Assembly: GCA_041395505.1 (NCBI GenBank)
Contig: JAWLAG010000002.1
Span: 749,001-813,000 of the forward strand
Origin: Steroidobacteraceae bacterium
Lineage (GTDB): Bacteria > Pseudomonadota > Gammaproteobacteria > Steroidobacterales > Steroidobacteraceae
DNA: 64,000 nucleotides
Reading direction: 5' to 3'
Shown piece after piece: positions 61,658 through 64,000 of the stretch (positions are counted from its first letter, which is position 1; each line of letters begins with the position of its first letter). The notes under the pieces were generated by a model, which ran no database searches, was not told the DNA's origin, and was given only the letters and a program-made list of their open reading frames with translations. A program made the translations under genes and the position numbers.

Positions 61658-63055
61658 CTACCTCCGCAAGTCCGCCAGATCGACTCTCAACCCGGGCTCG
61701 GTCAGCTGACCCTGGGCGCCCAAACCCGCCAGGCGTTCGCGAAATGCCTGCGCAGCCTCCGGATCGCCATGCACCAGATAGACCGGCGGCCGGTTGGCAA
61801 AAGACCCGTACCAACGCAGCAGGTCCTCCTGGTCACCGTGGGCCGACAAACCGCCCAGAGTATGCACTGTTGCAGCCACCGGCACGCTCTGGCCATGAAT
61901 TCGAACTTCTTCATCGCCGTCAACCAGTCGTCTGCCTAGTGTACCCGGCGCCTGGAATCCGGTGATGACCACATGGCAGCTCGAGCGTTCGAGATTGTGT
62001 TTCAGGTGATGCAGCACCCGCCCGCCGGTACACATCCCGCTGCCTGCGATGATCATGGCGCCCGACTTGATCGCATTGATCGCCTGCGACTGATGTGGCG
62101 TCTTCGACAGGACCAGATTCGGAAGCTCCGGCATGCGCGAAATCCGCCGTCGCAGTGCCAATGCATCATCGTCGTAGCGTTCCGTATGGCGCCAGTAGAC
62201 CTCACTTGCCTCGATCGCCATCGGGCTGTCGAGGAATACCTGCCACTCGTCCACCTGCCATTCGCGATAGTGCGAAGCCAGCATGTACAACACGTCCTGG
62301 CTGCGGCCTATGGCAAAGGCAGGAATGATGATATTGCCGCCGGACCTGCGCGCCGCGCCGAGGATCTCACCGAATTCCGCCTCGGTGGCAGTCCGATCGC
62401 GATGCCGGCGCCCGCCGTAGGTGGTCTCCATCAGCACGACATCCGCCGCTTCGAAACCAAACGGGTCCAGCAGAATAGGTGAGTCGTACTGACCGAGATC
62501 GCCGCTGAACACGAGGCGACGGTGCAACCCTCCCTCCTGCAATTGCAGATCAAGGCTCGACGAACCCATGATGTGACCGGCCTCGCGTACGAGCAGGGTC
62601 ACGCCGGGCATCACTTCGAATGGCTTGTCGTAATCGACGGCGCGTACCAGACGCAGGACCTGTTCGGCGTCGTCCTCATCGTAGAGCGGTGCGACCGCCG
62701 GTGCGCCGGCCTTGCGATGGCGGTTGACTCGCTGTGCGTCGCGCACGGCGAGCGAAGCCGAATCGCGCAGCAGAATCGGCAACAGGTCGCGACAGGCCCG
62801 ATTGGTATAGATCGGACCGCGATAGCCACGTTTGACCAGCAGCGGCAGGCGCCCACAGTGGTCGATGTGCGCGTGGCTCAGCAGGACCGCATCGATGCTG
62901 CCGGGTTGAAATGGAAATGCTTCGCGATTGCGCAGATAGGCGTCGCGCCCGCCTTGCACCATTCCGCAGTCGAGCAGCAGCTCGCGTCCATTGACGCGCA
63001 GGATGTGACAGGATCCCGTCACCTCGCCGGCGGCGCCGAAAAACTCGATTTCCAT
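61658..63055 (-). CDS. MBL-fold/beta-CASP RNA-processing nuclease
   Basis: This 465-residue enzyme has the metallo-beta-lactamase core (SHAHIDHCGRLPLL, AGHIMGSSSLDL, SGDLGQYDSPIL), an inserted beta-CASP domain and the C-terminal RMMBL motif (GFQAPGTLGRRLVDG, LSAHGDQEDLLRWY). This is the layout of bacterial RNase J/CPSF-73-like or YsgA-type exonucleases. It probably degrades or matures RNA. It is followed by the SDR-like gene; the two stop/start positions are 5 bases apart, so they share a transcript. Confidence 0.9.
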   Translation of the reverse strand: MEIEFFGAAGEVTGSCHILRVNGRELLLDCGMVQGGRDAYLRNREAFPFQPGSIDAVLLSHAHIDHCGRLPLLVKRGYRGPIYTNRACRDLLPILLRDSASLAVRDAQRVNRHRKAGAPAVAPLYDEDDAEQVLRLVRAVDYDKPFEVMPGVTLLVREAGHIMGSSSLDLQLQEGGLHRRLVFSGDLGQYDSPILLDPFGFEAADVVLMETTYGGRRHRDRTATEAEFGEILGAARRSGGNIIIPAFAIGRSQDVLYMLASHYREWQVDEWQVFLDSPMAIEASEVYWRHTERYDDDALALRRRISRMPELPNLVLSKTPHQSQAINAIKSGAMIIAGSGMCTGGRVLHHLKHNLERSSCHVVITGFQAPGTLGRRLVDGDEEVRIHGQSVPVAATVHTLGGLSAHGDQEDLLRWYGSFANRPPVYLVHGDPEAAQAFRERLAGLGAQGQLTEPGLRVDLADLRR

Positions 63056-63075
63056 CCGCTGGCTGCGATCGCCCG

Positions 63076-64000
63076 TCAGTGCGTGGCGCCGCCCCGCAGA
63101 TAATCGAGCGCTACGCGCGTCAACGCCCTGGTCGCGACGGGAATGGCGGACTCGTCCACGAAGAACAGCGGCGAATGATTGGATGGCGCAGCCAATGGAT
63201 TCTGGTCACGCGGCGTCACACCGACAAAGAAAAACACGCTGGGAATTTCCTTCGCATAGTAGGCGAAATCCTCGGCGCCGGTAATGAGCGACAGCCCCTT
63301 GACCTGATCGGCGCCTGCGACGGCGCGCAATGACGGCAAAATTCGCTCGGTCAGTTCGGGGTTGTTGTAGGTCACCGGGTTATTGCCCGGATTGACCGTG
63401 AGCGTCGCGGTTGCACCATTGGCCAGCGCGACATTTTGCGCGATACGTTCCATGCGCTCCAGTATGTCCTTGCGCTGCTCGCCGGTGAAGGTACGCAGTG
63501 TGCCCAGCATCTCCACTTCATCGGGAACGATGTTGTAACGTACGCCTCCCTTGATGGCGCCAATGGTAACGATCGCGGGATTTTCGGTGATGTCGATCTG
63601 CCGGGAGACGATCGTCTGCAGCGCGTTGATGATCTGTGCGCTGGTGACGATCGGGTCGACGCCGCCCCAAGGTCGCGCGCCGTGCGTCTGCCGGCCACGC
63701 ACATTGATGCTGAAGAAATCCGACGCCGCCATGAATGGTCCCGCACGGTATCCGATCAGGCCCGCGGGCAGATTGGCCATGACATGTAGACCGAACATCG
63801 CCTCCGGCTTGATATCGGCGAACAACCCCTCCTTGATCATCAGGCTCGCGCCGCCCTGTTCGCCGACCGGCGCGCCTTCCTCGGCCGGTTGAAACACGAA
63901 CATCACCGTGCCCGGCAGGTCGGCGCGCGCTGCGGCGAGGACCTGGGCAACGCCCATCAGCACCGCTGTGTGCACATCGTGCCCGCAGGCGTGCATGACG
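63076..64000 (-). CDS. M20-family amidohydrolase/peptidase (N-terminus cut by window edge)
   Basis: The gene runs out of the right edge; about 308 residues are visible, ending at the stop at 63076. Visible motifs are HACGHDVHTA (metal His and Asp), FQPAEEGAPVGEQGG (catalytic Glu region), a dimerisation-domain string VRGRQTHGARPWGG and the metal-binding GAEDFAYYAK near the end. It belongs to the M20 (aminoacylase/IAA-amino-acid hydrolase) group, which cleaves N-acyl or peptide bonds. It lies 20 bases upstream of the beta-CASP gene on the same strand. Confidence 0.9.
   Translation of the reverse strand, partial: VMHACGHDVHTAVLMGVAQVLAAARADLPGTVMFVFQPAEEGAPVGEQGGASLMIKEGLFADIKPEAMFGLHVMANLPAGLIGYRAGPFMAASDFFSINVRGRQTHGARPWGGVDPIVTSAQIINALQTIVSRQIDITENPAIVTIGAIKGGVRYNIVPDEVEMLGTLRTFTGEQRKDILERMERIAQNVALANGATATLTVNPGNNPVTYNNPELTERILPSLRAVAGADQVKGLSLITGAEDFAYYAKEIPSVFFFVGVTPRDQNPLAAPSNHSPLFFVDESAIPVATRALTRVALDYLRGGATH

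Noticed and set aside
1..64000. tRNA, rRNA, insertion sequences, prophage or integrase genes
   Set aside because: None recognised by eye; intergenic gaps are short and no transposase or integrase motif appears in any frame.

Overview
The window is a gene-dense piece of a GC-rich (about two thirds G+C by eye) bacterial chromosome. The gene orders def-fmt-rsmB-DUF4390-ntrY-ntrX and dprA-smg-topA, together with prlC, fadE, purT, gspA/gspB, an Mla-type operon and a PqiC-like lipoprotein, point to a gammaproteobacterium, probably in or near the Xanthomonadales/Nevskiales/Steroidobacterales. That placement is inference from gene content. I see no rRNA, tRNA, insertion sequence, prophage or CRISPR array, and no gene-free stretch longer than 300 bases. 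Both edges cut a gene.

Layout. 1-545: end of a surface protein with Ig-like and fibronectin-like modules. 593-7590 (minus): def, fmt, rsmB, a DUF4390 protein and the NtrY/NtrX two-component pair; NtrX has a strikingly decayed AAA+ domain. 7776-14161 (plus): LysM lipoprotein, dprA, smg, topA, rlmJ. 14205-15934 (minus): ECF sigma factor, anti-sigma factor and an HvfA-like Cys-repeat peptide, closed by a terminator. 16026-23736: aroE, gor, prlC, an SH3 protein, xth, an HD hydrolase and a VanY-like peptidase. 23918-29011: a GGDEF/EAL protein, an unknown secreted protein with a possible attenuator or small RNA upstream, and a phospholipase D-like protein. 28972-32414 (minus): Mla-type lipid transport operon. 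32449-36440: CDGSH protein, purT, and a GntR/ABC-2 operon headed by a 63-residue membrane peptide.

36710-43844 (plus): a second sigma factor/membrane protein pair, mdh, fadE, DUF3667 and dinB. 43943-48152: gspA, gspB and a one-chain FakA-FakB fatty acid kinase. 48156-52695: rhodanese lipoprotein, dodecin, an OmpA/coiled-coil/DUF4197 trio and an acetyltransferase. 52703-55975 (minus): cytosine-permease-like transporter, an endonuclease/exonuclease/phosphatase protein and an unknown secreted protein. 56209-59553 (plus): a pseudo-receiver/TonB fusion followed by a pseudo-receiver/Ser-Thr kinase. 59579-64000 (minus): the start of an M20 hydrolase, then a beta-CASP nuclease, an NAD(P)-binding lipoprotein-like SDR and a nucleotide-transporter-like MFS protein.

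Most genes are housekeeping. The items most worth a second look are the HvfA-like peptide without maturation enzymes beside it, the NtrX with lost ATPase and sigma-54 motifs, the minus-strand leader at 27355-27460, the receiver/TonB/kinase pair, and the membrane peptide heading the GntR/ABC operon.
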